In this document: piece after piece, positions 15,688 through 25,070 of the stretch
Layout of the letters: each line of letters begins with the position of its first letter
Numbering within the stretch: position 1 is the stretch's first letter
From: Stappia sp.
GTDB taxonomy: Bacteria; Pseudomonadota; Alphaproteobacteria; Rhizobiales; Stappiaceae
Reading direction: 5' to 3'
Length of the DNA stretch: 64,000 nt
Assembly: GCF_040110915.1 (NCBI RefSeq)
Contig: NZ_CP157793.1
Location: 3,905,001-3,969,000, forward strand
Program-made: the position numbers and the translations under genes
Notes under the pieces: generated by a model
The model's input: only the letters and a program-made list of their open reading frames with translations
What the model was told of the DNA's origin: nothing
The model's database searches: none

Positions 15688-15733
15688 AAAGCAAAGCGGT
15701 CCGCGTCGTTCTAGACGCGGACCGCTTTGCTTT
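15688..15733 (-). terminator. Strong terminator after tRNA-Thr
   Basis: Two perfectly complementary 20-bp arms (15688-15707 and 15714-15733) around a 6-nt loop, starting 6 bp beyond the tRNA CCA end. On the minus strand the stem is followed by a run of U (TTTTT). It is an intrinsic terminator of the tRNA-Thr transcript and also shields the island operon from read-through. It marks the right edge of the AT-rich island. Confidence 0.9.
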
Positions 15734-15738
15734 GATGG

Positions 15739-15814
15739 TGGTGCCGGTGAACGGACTCGAACCGCCGACCCCATCATTACGAATGACGTGCTCTACCAAC
15801 TGAGCTACACCGGC
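15739..15814 (-). tRNA. tRNA-Thr, anticodon CGT
   Basis: A complete cloverleaf on the minus strand. The acceptor GCCGGTG pairs perfectly with CACCGGC; D arm GCTC...GAGC; anticodon stem CGTCA/TGATG with loop TTCGTAA, giving anticodon CGT for codon ACG; T arm with TTCGAGT; discriminator A and an encoded CCA. It lies at the border of the AT-rich island, a common position for integrated elements. Confidence 0.96.
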
Positions 15815-16267
15815 GCACCAAACCGGAGCGGGAGGCTCCGTATGTATCGGGCGGCGCGGATCGGCCACCCCGCCTCGCAACGCTCTTGACACCGACCGGT
15901 CGACCCGGGCCGGAGACACGCGAGGTGGGCGCTTGATACCCGAGGCCGCGCGCCGTTGCAAGGCCCTTTCTTGCTCCGGTTTCGCCCGCCGTCGGGCGCG
16001 TCCCCGTGTCTGTCCTGATGCCCGTCCTTATGTCTGCCCCATGTTCGTCCCAGGACCCTTCCCGGTGACGTTAACGCTGGGGATCGGTCCAGGGTCGGTC
16101 CCGGGGCAGGGCCAATCCGGGGCGAGGCGCCCGAACCATACCCCGCCAAACCGGCAGGGCGAGGAAAGCCCGACGCCTGGCGCGCGCAAGAAACGGGCGG
16201 GACGTCGGCACGCGCACCTCAGTCGCAGGCGCCTTGTCCGAAGGCCGCGCGGTGCCGGGCCGGCGCG
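15815..16267. other. Gene-free interval between hemY and tRNA-Thr
   Basis: A 453-bp GC-rich stretch downstream of hemY and upstream of tRNA-Thr. Short frames through it have no ribosome site and no recognisable product. A small GGAGC-N5-GCTCC hairpin lies at 15829-15843, just upstream of the tRNA. I see no convincing promoter boxes for the tRNA. Confidence 0.6.
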
Positions 16268-18169
16268 TCAGTTGAAGAAGCGGTAGCCCGGCTTTTTGAC
16301 CGTTTCCGACGCGTCGTCGTCGTCCGGGCCGGGATCGTCGGGCATATGCTTGAGCGGAAACTCGATGGGTTTGGAGAGATCCGGCTTGTCGCCGGCCTTT
16401 GTCGCCCCCGGCCCGGCCGGCGTGGCGCCCTCCGGCTTTGCGGACTGAGCCTGTGCCGGCGCTGGCGATCCGCTCGCCTGCGCCCTCTGCGACCCGTCCT
16501 TTTTCTGCGCCGTCTCGGACGCGGGCTTCTCGACCGTCCCGGATCCCTCGGCCTTTTCCGGCGCGGCAGACGCGGCCGCCGGTCCCGCGCCGCCGGCCGT
16601 CTCCTTCGCCGCGTCCGGTGCCTGCGCCGGCTCCGCCTTCGCCGTCGGCGATGCGGCGCCGTCCTTTGTGGTCGTCGCGCCCTCGGCGGCGTCGCCGGCA
16701 TCGACCTCGGCATCTGCAGCGACCTCGGCCGTCTGCGTCCCCTCGCCCGCCGTGGCGCGCGGCGGCTCGGCCGTCATTTCCAGCGTCTTGACCTCCGCGT
16801 CCGGATCGTCAGCCGGCTCCGGCATCGTCGGAAGGGCGTCAAGCAACGTGTCGTCCAGCGCCTCGAGCGAGGTGTCATTGTGGTCGATCGCCTCCGGCGG
16901 CGTGGTCCACCGGAAGGCATCGAGCCGCCCGTCGACCGGCGAGACCGGCGCCCAGCTCTCGGCCACCACGCCGTCGGCCACCCACGCCGGATCGGCCGGC
17001 GCGCGCACGGCCCGCGCGAGCCATTCGCGCACCCGGCCGCGATCCCCGTGCTGGCGTTCTTCCAGATCGGCCATCAGCAGGAACGCGCGCCGGGTCGGCT
17101 CCTGACGCATCACGCTCTTCATCTGCGCGCGCGCCAGTTCCCAGTCGCCGGTCTCCATCGCGGCGCGCGCCACGGCCAGCGCGCCTTCCGCATTGTGGGC
17201 GCGCAGGGCGGCAAGCGCCTTGACCCGCTTCAGCCGGTCCTGCGCCGAATCGCCGTTGCGCGCATGCGCATAGGCATCCGCGAGATCGGGATGCGGGACT
17301 TCCTTCCAGGTGGCCTCGACCACCTTCATCGCCTTGCGGATGTCGCCACGCCGCGTGGCGAGCCGCGCGGCCAGCACGGCCGCCGGCACAAGACCGGGCG
17401 CGAGCCCGTGCGCCTCATTCGCCTTCTGGCGCGCGGAATCGGGATCGCGGTCTTCCAGCTCCTGCGCCTGCGCGGTCAGCAGGACCGCCTTGTGGCGGCG
17501 AAAGGTCTTCTTGTCGATGAGCTTGGAGGCGTAGTTGCGCTCCAACGTGCGGATCGCCGCCGCCCAGTCGCCGGCGACCGCCTGATAGCCGAGCACCGCC
17601 CGCCCGGCCCAGTCGAGGCCCGGCACCAGCTTCATCGCCTCTTGCGCGTAATGGCGCGCGGCGACCGGCTCGTTCAGCCGCTCGGCCTCGATGTAGAGCC
17701 CGTGCAGGCCGACCGGCTTGAGCGCGGGATCCTCCAGCATCGCCTCGAAGCGCTCGCGCGCCTCGTCGTGGCGGCCGGCGAGCTGCGCGCTTTGCGCCAG
17801 AAGCAGCTCCGTCGCCGGCTCCCTGGCGAGCAGCTTGGACGCCTCGCGCCCGTGCCGGGCGGCGGACCCGGCATCGCCCACGCCCAGCGCCAGCATGGCC
17901 TTCGACATGGCGTCATAGCCGCGATCCTTGCGCCGGCGGCGCAGGAAACGGCCGAACAGGCCCGGCGAGCGCAGGATATAGAGCGCCAGATTCCACAGCA
18001 CGATCCCGGCGGCCAGCAGCAGGGCCAGCGCCACCAGCGCCGGCATCAGGCCCGTCTCGATCCGATAGCCCTGCCAGTCGAGCGTGATCACACCGGGCCG
18101 ATCGGCGATCCACGCCGATCCGAGCGCCACCACGAACACAAGGGCGATGAATATCAGCAAGCGAATCAT
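16268..18169 (-). CDS. hemY: HemY-like heme biosynthesis/TPR protein
   Basis: A 633-residue inner-membrane protein of the proteobacterial HemY family (not protoporphyrinogen oxidase). It has two N-terminal membrane helices (about 1-20 and 42-66) around the conserved ADRPGVITLDWQGY stretch, then tetratricopeptide-like helical repeats to about residue 410. The C-terminal ~180 residues are a Pro/Ala/Glu/Thr-rich low-complexity tail ending KKPGYRFFN, much longer than in E. coli HemY (about 400 residues in total). It is the last gene of hemC-hemD-mitofilin-hemY, consistent with a role in organising late heme-synthesis steps at the membrane. Confidence 0.9.
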   Translation of the reverse strand: MIRLLIFIALVFVVALGSAWIADRPGVITLDWQGYRIETGLMPALVALALLLAAGIVLWNLALYILRSPGLFGRFLRRRRKDRGYDAMSKAMLALGVGDAGSAARHGREASKLLAREPATELLLAQSAQLAGRHDEARERFEAMLEDPALKPVGLHGLYIEAERLNEPVAARHYAQEAMKLVPGLDWAGRAVLGYQAVAGDWAAAIRTLERNYASKLIDKKTFRRHKAVLLTAQAQELEDRDPDSARQKANEAHGLAPGLVPAAVLAARLATRRGDIRKAMKVVEATWKEVPHPDLADAYAHARNGDSAQDRLKRVKALAALRAHNAEGALAVARAAMETGDWELARAQMKSVMRQEPTRRAFLLMADLEERQHGDRGRVREWLARAVRAPADPAWVADGVVAESWAPVSPVDGRLDAFRWTTPPEAIDHNDTSLEALDDTLLDALPTMPEPADDPDAEVKTLEMTAEPPRATAGEGTQTAEVAADAEVDAGDAAEGATTTKDGAASPTAKAEPAQAPDAAKETAGGAGPAAASAAPEKAEGSGTVEKPASETAQKKDGSQRAQASGSPAPAQAQSAKPEGATPAGPGATKAGDKPDLSKPIEFPLKHMPDDPGPDDDDASETVKKPGYRFFN

Positions 18170-18278
18170 GGTCTTCCAGTCTCCCCGCCCCGGCGGTCGG
18201 AACCCAAGCGATCCCTCCCGGTGCGCATCTCCAAACGGCGGTGCGGCGCGCGCCGTGCCCGCGCCGACGGATCCGGCC

Positions 18279-20459
18279 TCAATTCGACGCCGATCCCAGC
18301 GATTTGAGCACGTCGGCGGTCACAAGGTCCACCAGACGATCGGCCGCGACCCGCGCGCGCGCATCGGCGACCCAATCCGCACCGGCCGCGCGGACGGCTT
18401 CGGGCAGGGTCTCATAGGCCTCCACCGCACCAGCGAAATCGCCGGCCTCGACCCGGGCTTCCATGCGTCCGAGCGCGGCCGCGGGCGTGTCGGCGTCCGT
18501 ATCGCCCGGCTGGCGGATCGACACCAGCGAGCGCGCATTGGACCAGAAGCTGTCGACCACATCGCCGTCGGCCGGCCGGTCGAGCGCGGCGCTCATGGAC
18601 CGGGCCACCGCGCCGAAACGCGCCTTGAGCGTGGCCTGGGTGGGCACGCCGTCGCCGGCCCGCTCGGACAGAACGCCCAGATCGGCATCCTGCGGCAGCG
18701 CGGCGGCAACCGCCGCGAGTTCCGTCTCGAAGGGCGCGCCGCGGTCGAGCGCGGCCTTGAGCCGCGACACGGCGAGCGCACGCGCCGCCGTTTCCCGCGC
18801 CGTGGCATCGCCGATACGCGCCTCGACCGGCGTCAAACGCTCGTCCAGCGCCGACACCTGCGCCGAAAGATCGGACAACCGGGCGCCGAGCCGCTCCTCC
18901 AACGCACCGAGATCGGTCCGCACCGCCTCCAGCGTCGTGGCCTGCTGGCCCGCCGTCTCGCCCTGTGCGGCCACGGTCTGCGCCACCGCGTCGACGGTCT
19001 CGCGCAAGCCGGCAAGGCCGGAGGCGGTGTCCTGCGCGCCAGCAAGGGCGGTCTCCAGCTCCCCGACCCGGGCGGCAAGCGCGTCCGTGCCCGGATCGGC
19101 CTCCAGCTCGGCCGACAGCGCATCGACCCGCTCGCCCAGCGCCGAGACGGACTCCGCGTTGTCCCGCGCCTGATCGGAGAGACCGGCGAGAGACTGTTCG
19201 AGGCTCGCCAGGCCGGCCGTTTCCCCGGCCCCGCCGGAGGACACGAAGCGGCGCAATTCGCCAAGCCCGCTTTCCACCGCGTCGAGCCGGCCCGCCACAT
19301 CCTCGGGCAGATCGCCCGCGTCCGGTGCGGCGGCAAGGGCCGCGACGCGCTCCTCCAGCGCGGAGATCTGCCCCCGCAGGGTCTCGACCGCGCCATCGTC
19401 GCCGGCCGCGCGCTCCTGCGCCTCGGACAGCCCGGCCACGCGCTCTTCCAGACCCGCGACGCGGCTTTGCGCCGCCGTCAGCGCGGCCTGGAGATCGGCA
19501 TCCGCGCCCGTCTCGACCGGCAGATAGCCGGCCCGATGCGCGCCGTAGACGCCGCCGAGCGCCACCGCCGCGCCCAGAATGGAGGCCGCCAGAAGACCGC
19601 CAATGCCCGCGCCGGAGGACGATGCCTTGTCGGAGGTCGCGGACGCCGCCGTTTGCGGTTTCGCACCGGACGCCGTCGGCCCGCCCGCCCCGGTTCCGGA
19701 CGTCTTGGAATCGGACATCTTGGGGTTGGGCGTCCTGGTTTCTGAGGCCCCGGTCTGCTTCGGTCCGGTCGCGGACGCGCCCGAGGTCTTGGCCTCGGAC
19801 AGTTTCGTGTCCGCCGGTTTCGTGTCCGACGGTTTCGCCGAAGCGTCCGGCTTTCCGCCCGCCCCCTGGTGACCGCTCGCGGCGGAGGCTCCCGTCTTGC
19901 CCGCAGTGCCGCCCCCGGGCGTGCCGGTCGCGCTTGCGGCGCCTGCCGGACCCGATCCGGCCGAACCGGCCGTCGTTTTGGGTCCGCCCGAGGGTGTCGA
20001 CGAGCCGGCCGACGACGTCGCGGTTCCGCCACCCGGCGTCGTCGCCGGCCCCGCGCCGGATTTCGTCTCGGGTTTCGCCCCTGCTGCCGGGCCGGACGTC
20101 GTGCCGGATTTCGGATCGGTCTTCGGGTCGGTCTTTGTGTCCGATGTCTGGTCCGGCTTCTGGCCTGGCGCGCTGCCACCGCCCGCGCCGGAGCCGGACC
20201 CCGCGGCCCCGGCAGCCGAAGCGCCGGGCCGGGAGGGATCTGTCTTTTGCCCGCCGGACGACCCTGTAGATGGCCCCGTGGATGGCCCGCCGGACGGTTT
20301 GGCGGCCGCGTCCTTGCCGCTGTCCGCCGCCTTCGGCGCGGTCACGTCCTTCGCATCGAGATCGATCGTGACCGGCTTGCGGCCCCCGCCGCTCCCCGGC
20401 TTCGCGGACGTCTTGCCCGGTGCGCCTTTTGCGTCCGGCTTTTTCCTATCGGCCGCCAT
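18279..20459 (-). CDS. Mitofilin-family membrane protein
   Basis: A 726-residue protein. The first ~290 residues are low-complexity, rich in Gly, Ser, Pro, Thr and Lys. One membrane helix follows (GIGGLLAASILGAAVALGGV), then a long coiled coil with heptad-like Leu/Ala (about 320-560) and a C-terminal helical domain. This layout is the alphaproteobacterial mitofilin (Mic60-related) pattern, and such genes lie between hemD and hemY in this class. It is probably an inner-membrane shaping or scaffold protein. The ATG at 20459 is preferred to one at 20474 because the AGGGAG site is then 9 nt away. The repetitive N-terminus is probably disordered. Confidence 0.85.
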   Translation of the reverse strand: MAADRKKPDAKGAPGKTSAKPGSGGGRKPVTIDLDAKDVTAPKAADSGKDAAAKPSGGPSTGPSTGSSGGQKTDPSRPGASAAGAAGSGSGAGGGSAPGQKPDQTSDTKTDPKTDPKSGTTSGPAAGAKPETKSGAGPATTPGGGTATSSAGSSTPSGGPKTTAGSAGSGPAGAASATGTPGGGTAGKTGASAASGHQGAGGKPDASAKPSDTKPADTKLSEAKTSGASATGPKQTGASETRTPNPKMSDSKTSGTGAGGPTASGAKPQTAASATSDKASSSGAGIGGLLAASILGAAVALGGVYGAHRAGYLPVETGADADLQAALTAAQSRVAGLEERVAGLSEAQERAAGDDGAVETLRGQISALEERVAALAAAPDAGDLPEDVAGRLDAVESGLGELRRFVSSGGAGETAGLASLEQSLAGLSDQARDNAESVSALGERVDALSAELEADPGTDALAARVGELETALAGAQDTASGLAGLRETVDAVAQTVAAQGETAGQQATTLEAVRTDLGALEERLGARLSDLSAQVSALDERLTPVEARIGDATARETAARALAVSRLKAALDRGAPFETELAAVAAALPQDADLGVLSERAGDGVPTQATLKARFGAVARSMSAALDRPADGDVVDSFWSNARSLVSIRQPGDTDADTPAAALGRMEARVEAGDFAGAVEAYETLPEAVRAAGADWVADARARVAADRLVDLVTADVLKSLGSASN

Positions 20460-20626
20460 GGACATCGTCTCCCTTGCCACCTCTCATCGTCCGCTGCTCC
20501 CCCGCGATGCACCCTCCGCACGCGCCACCGGACCCGTATCGCGCGGGGCGCGCGCGCCCGCCGTGCGCCCCGTGTGGACGCGCCCTCGCCGGTGCCATCG
20601 CAGTGCAACAGACCTTCCCGTTTCGA

Positions 20627-21331
20627 TTAGCACGTCTCGTCGAGAAGCGCGATCAACTCCGTTTCGCAGGGCGCCGCCGCCACCCGGCAGGCGCCCAGAT
20701 GCCGCACGGGCTCCACCGCCTGCTCGGAGATCGCGACGAAGGTCACCGGTCCCGGTGCTGCGACCTGCGACAGGGCGGCGGCCGCCGCCTCGCCGGAGCG
20801 CCGCGAGTAGACCAGCACGCTGAGCGGACCGGCTTCCTCGATGGCGCGCCGCGCCGCCTCCGGCCAGACCGGCGCGATGGCCATGTCGTAGACCTCCTGC
20901 ATGCGACAGGCGATGCCACGGTCGGCAAGCCGGGCGCACAGATCGCCCGAGCGCTGACGTCCGGCGAGATAGAGCACGCCGCCGGCCGGACGCATCTCGC
21001 CGAGCCGGTCGACGACCGTCTCCAGCGTGCCGCCGCAGGCGATCACCTCCGCCGCACCCGCCGCACGCGCCGCCTCTGCCGTCGCGGAGCCCACGGCAAC
21101 AAAAGTGCGACCGGCCAGACGGTTCCATGCCGGCGTGCCGGCGACCGCCTCCACCGCGCGCGCGCTGGTCAGCGCCACCACCGGCTCGCCGCCGTCGGCG
21201 ATGTCCGGCGACAGGGCGAGCGCCTGCATCACCAGCATCGGCGCGACGATGGGGCGATGCCCGCGCGCGGTCAGCCGCCTCGCGGTGCGGGTTGCGGCCG
21301 GCTCCGGCCGGGTCACGAGCACGCGGGCCAT
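20627..21331 (-). CDS. hemD: Uroporphyrinogen-III synthase
   Basis: Closes hydroxymethylbilane to uroporphyrinogen III with inversion of ring D in heme synthesis. The 234-residue protein begins ARVLVTRPEPAATRTA, the typical HemD start, and has ALTSARAVEAV, FVAVGSATAEAAR and VLVYSRRSGEAAA stretches from its two interleaved domains. The ATG at 21331 is taken; a GTG lies one codon upstream. It starts 5 bp after the hemC stop, so the pair is cotranscribed. The family is poorly conserved, and position supports the call. Confidence 0.92.
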   Translation of the reverse strand: MARVLVTRPEPAATRTARRLTARGHRPIVAPMLVMQALALSPDIADGGEPVVALTSARAVEAVAGTPAWNRLAGRTFVAVGSATAEAARAAGAAEVIACGGTLETVVDRLGEMRPAGGVLYLAGRQRSGDLCARLADRGIACRMQEVYDMAIAPVWPEAARRAIEEAGPLSVLVYSRRSGEAAAAALSQVAAPGPVTFVAISEQAVEPVRHLGACRVAAAPCETELIALLDETC

Positions 21332-21335
21332 CACC

Positions 21336-22304
21336 TCACTCCCGAAAGAAGTCCGGGCCGCCGCGCGCCTTCAATTCGGCGCCCGCGTCGCGGCCGAGCT
21401 CGGCGGCTTCCGCGATGCCGCCTTCGCGCGCGGTTTCATGCGCCTCGCTGCCGTCGGGACGCAGGATCAGTCCGGTCAGCGCGATACGGTCGCCGTCGAG
21501 CCGGGCGAGGCCGCCGATCGGCGTGCGGCAGGAGCCGTCGAGCTCGCCGAGGAACGCGCGCTCCGCCGTCAGACAGATCTCTGTCTCGCGATGATGGATG
21601 GCCGCCAGCAGGTCGCGGGTGGCGGTGTCGTCGGCGCGCGCCTCGATGCAGATCGCCGCCTGCCCCACCGCCGGCAGGAATTCCGAGGGCTCGATCACCG
21701 AGGTGACCACGTCGCCGAGCCCGAGCCGGCGCAGGCCGGCATGGGCGAGCAGGGTCGCGTCGACCACGCCCTCGGCGAGCTTGCGCAGCCGGGTCTGCAC
21801 GTTGCCGCGATACATGACCACGTCGATATCCGGGCGCAGCCGCTTGATCATCGCCTGGCGGCGCAGGCTCGACGATCCGACCACCGCGCCCTGCGGCAGA
21901 TCCTGGATGCGCTTGGCCTTGGGCGAGATGAACGCGTCGCGCACGTCCTCGCGCGGCAGGAAGGCGATCAGCTCCAGCCCGTCCGGCAATACGGTGGGCA
22001 TGTCCTTGGCCGAATGCACCGCGATGTCGATGTCGCCGCTGTAGAGCGCTTCCTCGATTTCCTTGGTGAAAAGCCCCTTGCCGCCGACCTCGGAGAGCGG
22101 CCGGTCCTGGATGATGTCGCCGGAGGTCTTGATGACGACGATCTCGAAGGCGCTTTCGGGAAGACCGTGCGCGGCCATCAGGCGGTCGCGGGTTTCGTGG
22201 GCCTGGGCGAGCGCGAGCTGGCTGCCGCGGGTTCCGATGCGCAAATGCGGTGCTGAAGGTTTTGTTTGCAAGAAGATTGGTCCTGGTGCTACGCGGGATC
22301 TCAT
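21336..22304 (-). CDS. hemC: Hydroxymethylbilane synthase (porphobilinogen deaminase)
   Basis: Polymerises four porphobilinogens into hydroxymethylbilane. The 322-residue protein has LRIGTRGSQLALAQAH near the start, the dipyrromethane pocket VHSAKDMPT, and the cofactor cysteine region GSCRTPIGGLARLDGD. The ATG at 22304 is used; an upstream frame start at 22343 and a TTG about 14 codons in are alternatives, since no strong ribosome site is visible. It diverges from tsaD over a short intergenic region of about 90 bp. Confidence 0.95.
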   Translation of the reverse strand: MRSRVAPGPIFLQTKPSAPHLRIGTRGSQLALAQAHETRDRLMAAHGLPESAFEIVVIKTSGDIIQDRPLSEVGGKGLFTKEIEEALYSGDIDIAVHSAKDMPTVLPDGLELIAFLPREDVRDAFISPKAKRIQDLPQGAVVGSSSLRRQAMIKRLRPDIDVVMYRGNVQTRLRKLAEGVVDATLLAHAGLRRLGLGDVVTSVIEPSEFLPAVGQAAICIEARADDTATRDLLAAIHHRETEICLTAERAFLGELDGSCRTPIGGLARLDGDRIALTGLILRPDGSEAHETAREGGIAEAAELGRDAGAELKARGGPDFFRE

Positions 22305-22393
22305 CCGGTGGGCGGACGAGAATGATAGGGTTTGATGGCACATCGGCCAATGCGGCCGAAACCTTACCCCGAAGCGAGGCCAGAAGGACAGCC

Positions 22394-23500
22394 GTGCGCG
22401 ACCAGCCGCTGACCGTGCTCGGCATCGAGACGAGCTGCGACGAGACCGCCGCCGCCGTGGTGCGCTGCACAGCGGACGGCGCGCGCATCGTCCTGTCCGA
22501 CGCGATCCGCTCCCAGGTCGACGAACATGCCGCCTTCGGCGGCGTCGTCCCGGAAATCGCCGCCCGCGCCCATATCTCCATCCTCGACCGCATGATCGAG
22601 ACGGCGATGAGCGAGGCCGGCGTCGGCTTCGAGGATCTCGACGCCGTGGCGGCCACCGCCGGCCCCGGCCTGATCGGCGGCGTCATCGTCGGGCTGATGA
22701 CCGCCAAGGCCGTGGCGCTTGCCGCCGGCAAGCCGCTCGTCGCGGTCAACCACCTTGAAGGCCACGCGCTGACCGCGCGGCTCACCGACGACCTCGCCTT
22801 TCCCTATCTGCTGCTGCTCGTCTCCGGCGGTCACACCCAGTTCCTGCTGGTGGAGGGCGTCGGCGCCTATCGCCGGCTGGGGTCGACCATCGACGATGCC
22901 ATCGGCGAGGCCTTCGACAAGACGGCGAAGCTGCTGGGCCTCGGCTATCCGGGCGGCCCGGCGGTGGAGCGCGCCGCGCGCGACGGCGATCCCGCCCGCT
23001 TCCGCCTGCCGCGCCCGATGCTCGACCGACCCGGGCTGGCGCTGTCCTTCGCCGGACTGAAGACCGCGGTGCGCACCGCCGCCTATGAGGCCGCGCCGCT
23101 CGACGCGCAGGCCGTTGCCGATCTCTGCGCCAGCTTTCAGGCCGCCGTCACCGATGTGGTCGGCGAGAAGAGCCGGCGCGCGCTCGCCGCCTTCGCCGAG
23201 GCCCATCCCGACACGCCCCCGGTGCTGGTGGTCGCCGGCGGTGTCGCCGCCAACACCGCCATCCGCGCAAGGCTGGACAGCGTCGCGCATGACGCCGGCG
23301 CCCGGCTCGTCGCGCCTCCGGCGCGGCTGTGCACGGACAATGCGGCGATGATCGCCTGGGCGGGAATCGAGCGGCTGCGCGTGGCCCGCGCGCGGGGAGA
23401 GATCCTGGACGACCGGGATGCCGCGCCGCGCCCGCGCTGGCCGCTGGACGACACGGCGCAGGCCGCCTATGGCGCGGGCCGCAAGGGAGCGAAGGCGTGA
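22394..23500 (+). CDS. tsaD: tRNA N6-adenosine threonylcarbamoyltransferase
   Basis: Transfers the threonylcarbamoyl group to A37 of ANN-decoding tRNAs, with TsaB and TsaE. The 368-residue ASKHA-fold protein starts VRDQPLTVLGIETSCDETAA and has the iron-site motif NHLEGH, LLVSGGHTQ, and DDAIGEAFDKTAKLLGL. The GTG start at 22394 follows AAGGA at 7 nt; a frame start upstream at 22250 adds unrelated residues. It diverges from hemC. The next gene's GTG overlaps its stop. Confidence 0.95.
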   Translation: MRDQPLTVLGIETSCDETAAAVVRCTADGARIVLSDAIRSQVDEHAAFGGVVPEIAARAHISILDRMIETAMSEAGVGFEDLDAVAATAGPGLIGGVIVGLMTAKAVALAAGKPLVAVNHLEGHALTARLTDDLAFPYLLLLVSGGHTQFLLVEGVGAYRRLGSTIDDAIGEAFDKTAKLLGLGYPGGPAVERAARDGDPARFRLPRPMLDRPGLALSFAGLKTAVRTAAYEAAPLDAQAVADLCASFQAAVTDVVGEKSRRALAAFAEAHPDTPPVLVVAGGVAANTAIRARLDSVAHDAGARLVAPPARLCTDNAAMIAWAGIERLRVARARGEILDDRDAAPRPRWPLDDTAQAAYGAGRKGAKA

Positions 23501-24039
23501 CCGATCCACGGTTCGAGGAAGGCGAGGTCGTGGCCGCGATGCCGGCGCGCTACGACAAGCTCAAGCACAAGGCCTATATCTATCTCACCGCCGGGCGCGA
23601 CCTGCTGGTGTTCCGCCAGCCGGACCAGCCCTGGGTCGGCCTGCAGGTGCCGGGCGGCACGGTCGATCCCGGCGAAAGCCATCTTCAGGCCGCGCTTCGC
23701 GAGTTTCACGAGGAGACCGGCCTGGCCCTGCCGCACGCGCTCGACGCGCTCACCGAACAGATGGTGCTCTACGACAATGCCGCCGGACGCGATGTGCACC
23801 ACCGCCGCCTCTATCACGCCCGGATGCCGGTTACGGCGCAGGCGCGCCGCCGCGCACGCTGGGAGCACTTCGAGATGAGCCCGTCGGCGGGCGGCGACCC
23901 GATCCGCTTCGAGCTTTTCTGGATGGACATCGACGCCGCACTCGCGCTCGATCCCGCCGGCTTCTTCACCGGATTTCATGCGCCGCTCGCGGCGCTGAAG
24001 CCCCGGCTTGTGGGCCACGCAACCGGAGCGGGCGCATGA
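23497..24039 (+). CDS. Nudix hydrolase
   Basis: A 180-residue Nudix protein that hydrolyses a nucleoside diphosphate linked to another group. The complete Nudix box lies in GTVDPGESHLQAALREFHEE, followed by TGLA. The GTG start overlaps the tsaD stop (GTGA), and the stop overlaps the gpsA start (ATGA), so it is translated as part of tsaD-nudix-gpsA. The substrate cannot be told from sequence; there are no extra domains. Confidence 0.88.
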   Translation: MTDPRFEEGEVVAAMPARYDKLKHKAYIYLTAGRDLLVFRQPDQPWVGLQVPGGTVDPGESHLQAALREFHEETGLALPHALDALTEQMVLYDNAAGRDVHHRRLYHARMPVTAQARRRARWEHFEMSPSAGGDPIRFELFWMDIDAALALDPAGFFTGFHAPLAALKPRLVGHATGAGA

Positions 24040-25037
24040 GCGACTATCGCCGCATCGCCGTTCTGGGCGGCGGGGCCTGGGGCACCGCGCTTGCCCTGGT
24101 CGCCGCGCGCGCCGGGCGCGAGGTGTGCCTGTGGGCCCGCGATGCGGGCACCGTCGAGGCGATCCGCTCGACGCGCGAAAACCCGGCCTATCTGCCCGGC
24201 ATCCCACTCGATCCGCCGCTCGACGCCACCGCCGATCTGGCAACCGCCGTCGTCGGCGCCGATGTCGTGCTGCTCGTCACCCCGGCGCAGACGACGCGCG
24301 CCATGACAAGCGCGCTCGCGCCGCATCTGCGCCCCGGCACGCCGGTGGTGCTCTGCGCCAAGGGGATCGAACGCGACACCGGGCTTCTGCTTACCGACGT
24401 TCTGGCGCAGGAAGTCCCGGCCGCCGTGCCCGCCGTCCTGTCGGGTCCGAGCTTCGCCGCCGACGTGGCACGCGGCCTGCCGACCGCCGTGACCGTGGCG
24501 GCGAAGGACGGCGCGGTCGCCGACGCGCTGTCGCTGGCGCTCGCAAGCCCCAAGTTCCGCCCCTATGCGGCGACCGACATCACCGGCGTGCAGGTCGGCG
24601 GCGCGCTGAAGAACGTGCTCGCCATTGCCTGCGGCGCGGTCGCCGGCAAGGCCTGGGGCGCCAGCGCTCTGGCCGCGCTCACCGCGCGCGGCTTCGCCGA
24701 ACTGACGAGGCTGGGCCTGGCGCTCGGCGGCGCGCGCGAGACGCTCACCGGTCTGTCCGGGCTCGGCGATCTGGTGCTGACCTGCGGCTCCGCTCAATCG
24801 CGCAACTTCGCCTTCGGCCAGGCGCTGGGCGAGGGAAGGACGGTGGCCGAGATGACGGGCGGCGGCGGCAAGCTCGCCGAGGGCGCCGCGTCGGCGGCCA
24901 TCGCCGTGGAACTCGGGCGGCGCCACGGCATCGACCTGCCGATCTGCGAGGCGGTCGCCGAAGTTCTCGCCGGCCGCCTGTCGCTCGACGACGCGCTCGA
25001 GGCGCTGATGACCCGCCCGCTCAAACGCGAACACTGA
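24036..25037 (+). CDS. gpsA: Glycerol-3-phosphate dehydrogenase [NAD(P)+]
   Basis: Reduces dihydroxyacetone phosphate to sn-glycerol 3-phosphate for phospholipid synthesis. The 333-residue protein has the dinucleotide motif AVLGGGAWGTALA at the N-terminus, VLSGPSFA, the catalytic lysine region GGALKNVLAIACG and the C-terminal LSGLGDLVLTCGS...SRN signature. The ATG overlaps the stop of the Nudix gene. Length and motifs are normal. Confidence 0.96.
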   Translation: MSDYRRIAVLGGGAWGTALALVAARAGREVCLWARDAGTVEAIRSTRENPAYLPGIPLDPPLDATADLATAVVGADVVLLVTPAQTTRAMTSALAPHLRPGTPVVLCAKGIERDTGLLLTDVLAQEVPAAVPAVLSGPSFAADVARGLPTAVTVAAKDGAVADALSLALASPKFRPYAATDITGVQVGGALKNVLAIACGAVAGKAWGASALAALTARGFAELTRLGLALGGARETLTGLSGLGDLVLTCGSAQSRNFAFGQALGEGRTVAEMTGGGGKLAEGAASAAIAVELGRRHGIDLPICEAVAEVLAGRLSLDDALEALMTRPLKREH

Positions 25038-25070
25038 ATTCTAAGAATTTCCAAGATTGGAGGACGATCC

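Noticed and set aside
13370..15690. Prophage or integrative element
   Set aside because: No integrase, phage structural, replication or transfer gene, and no repeat of the tRNA 3' end was seen. Only a small AT-rich island can be supported.
15933..16286. Open frame between tRNA-Thr and hemY
   Set aside because: No ribosome site, Arg/Pro/Gly-rich composition typical of non-coding high-GC frames, and it runs into the hemY 3' end.
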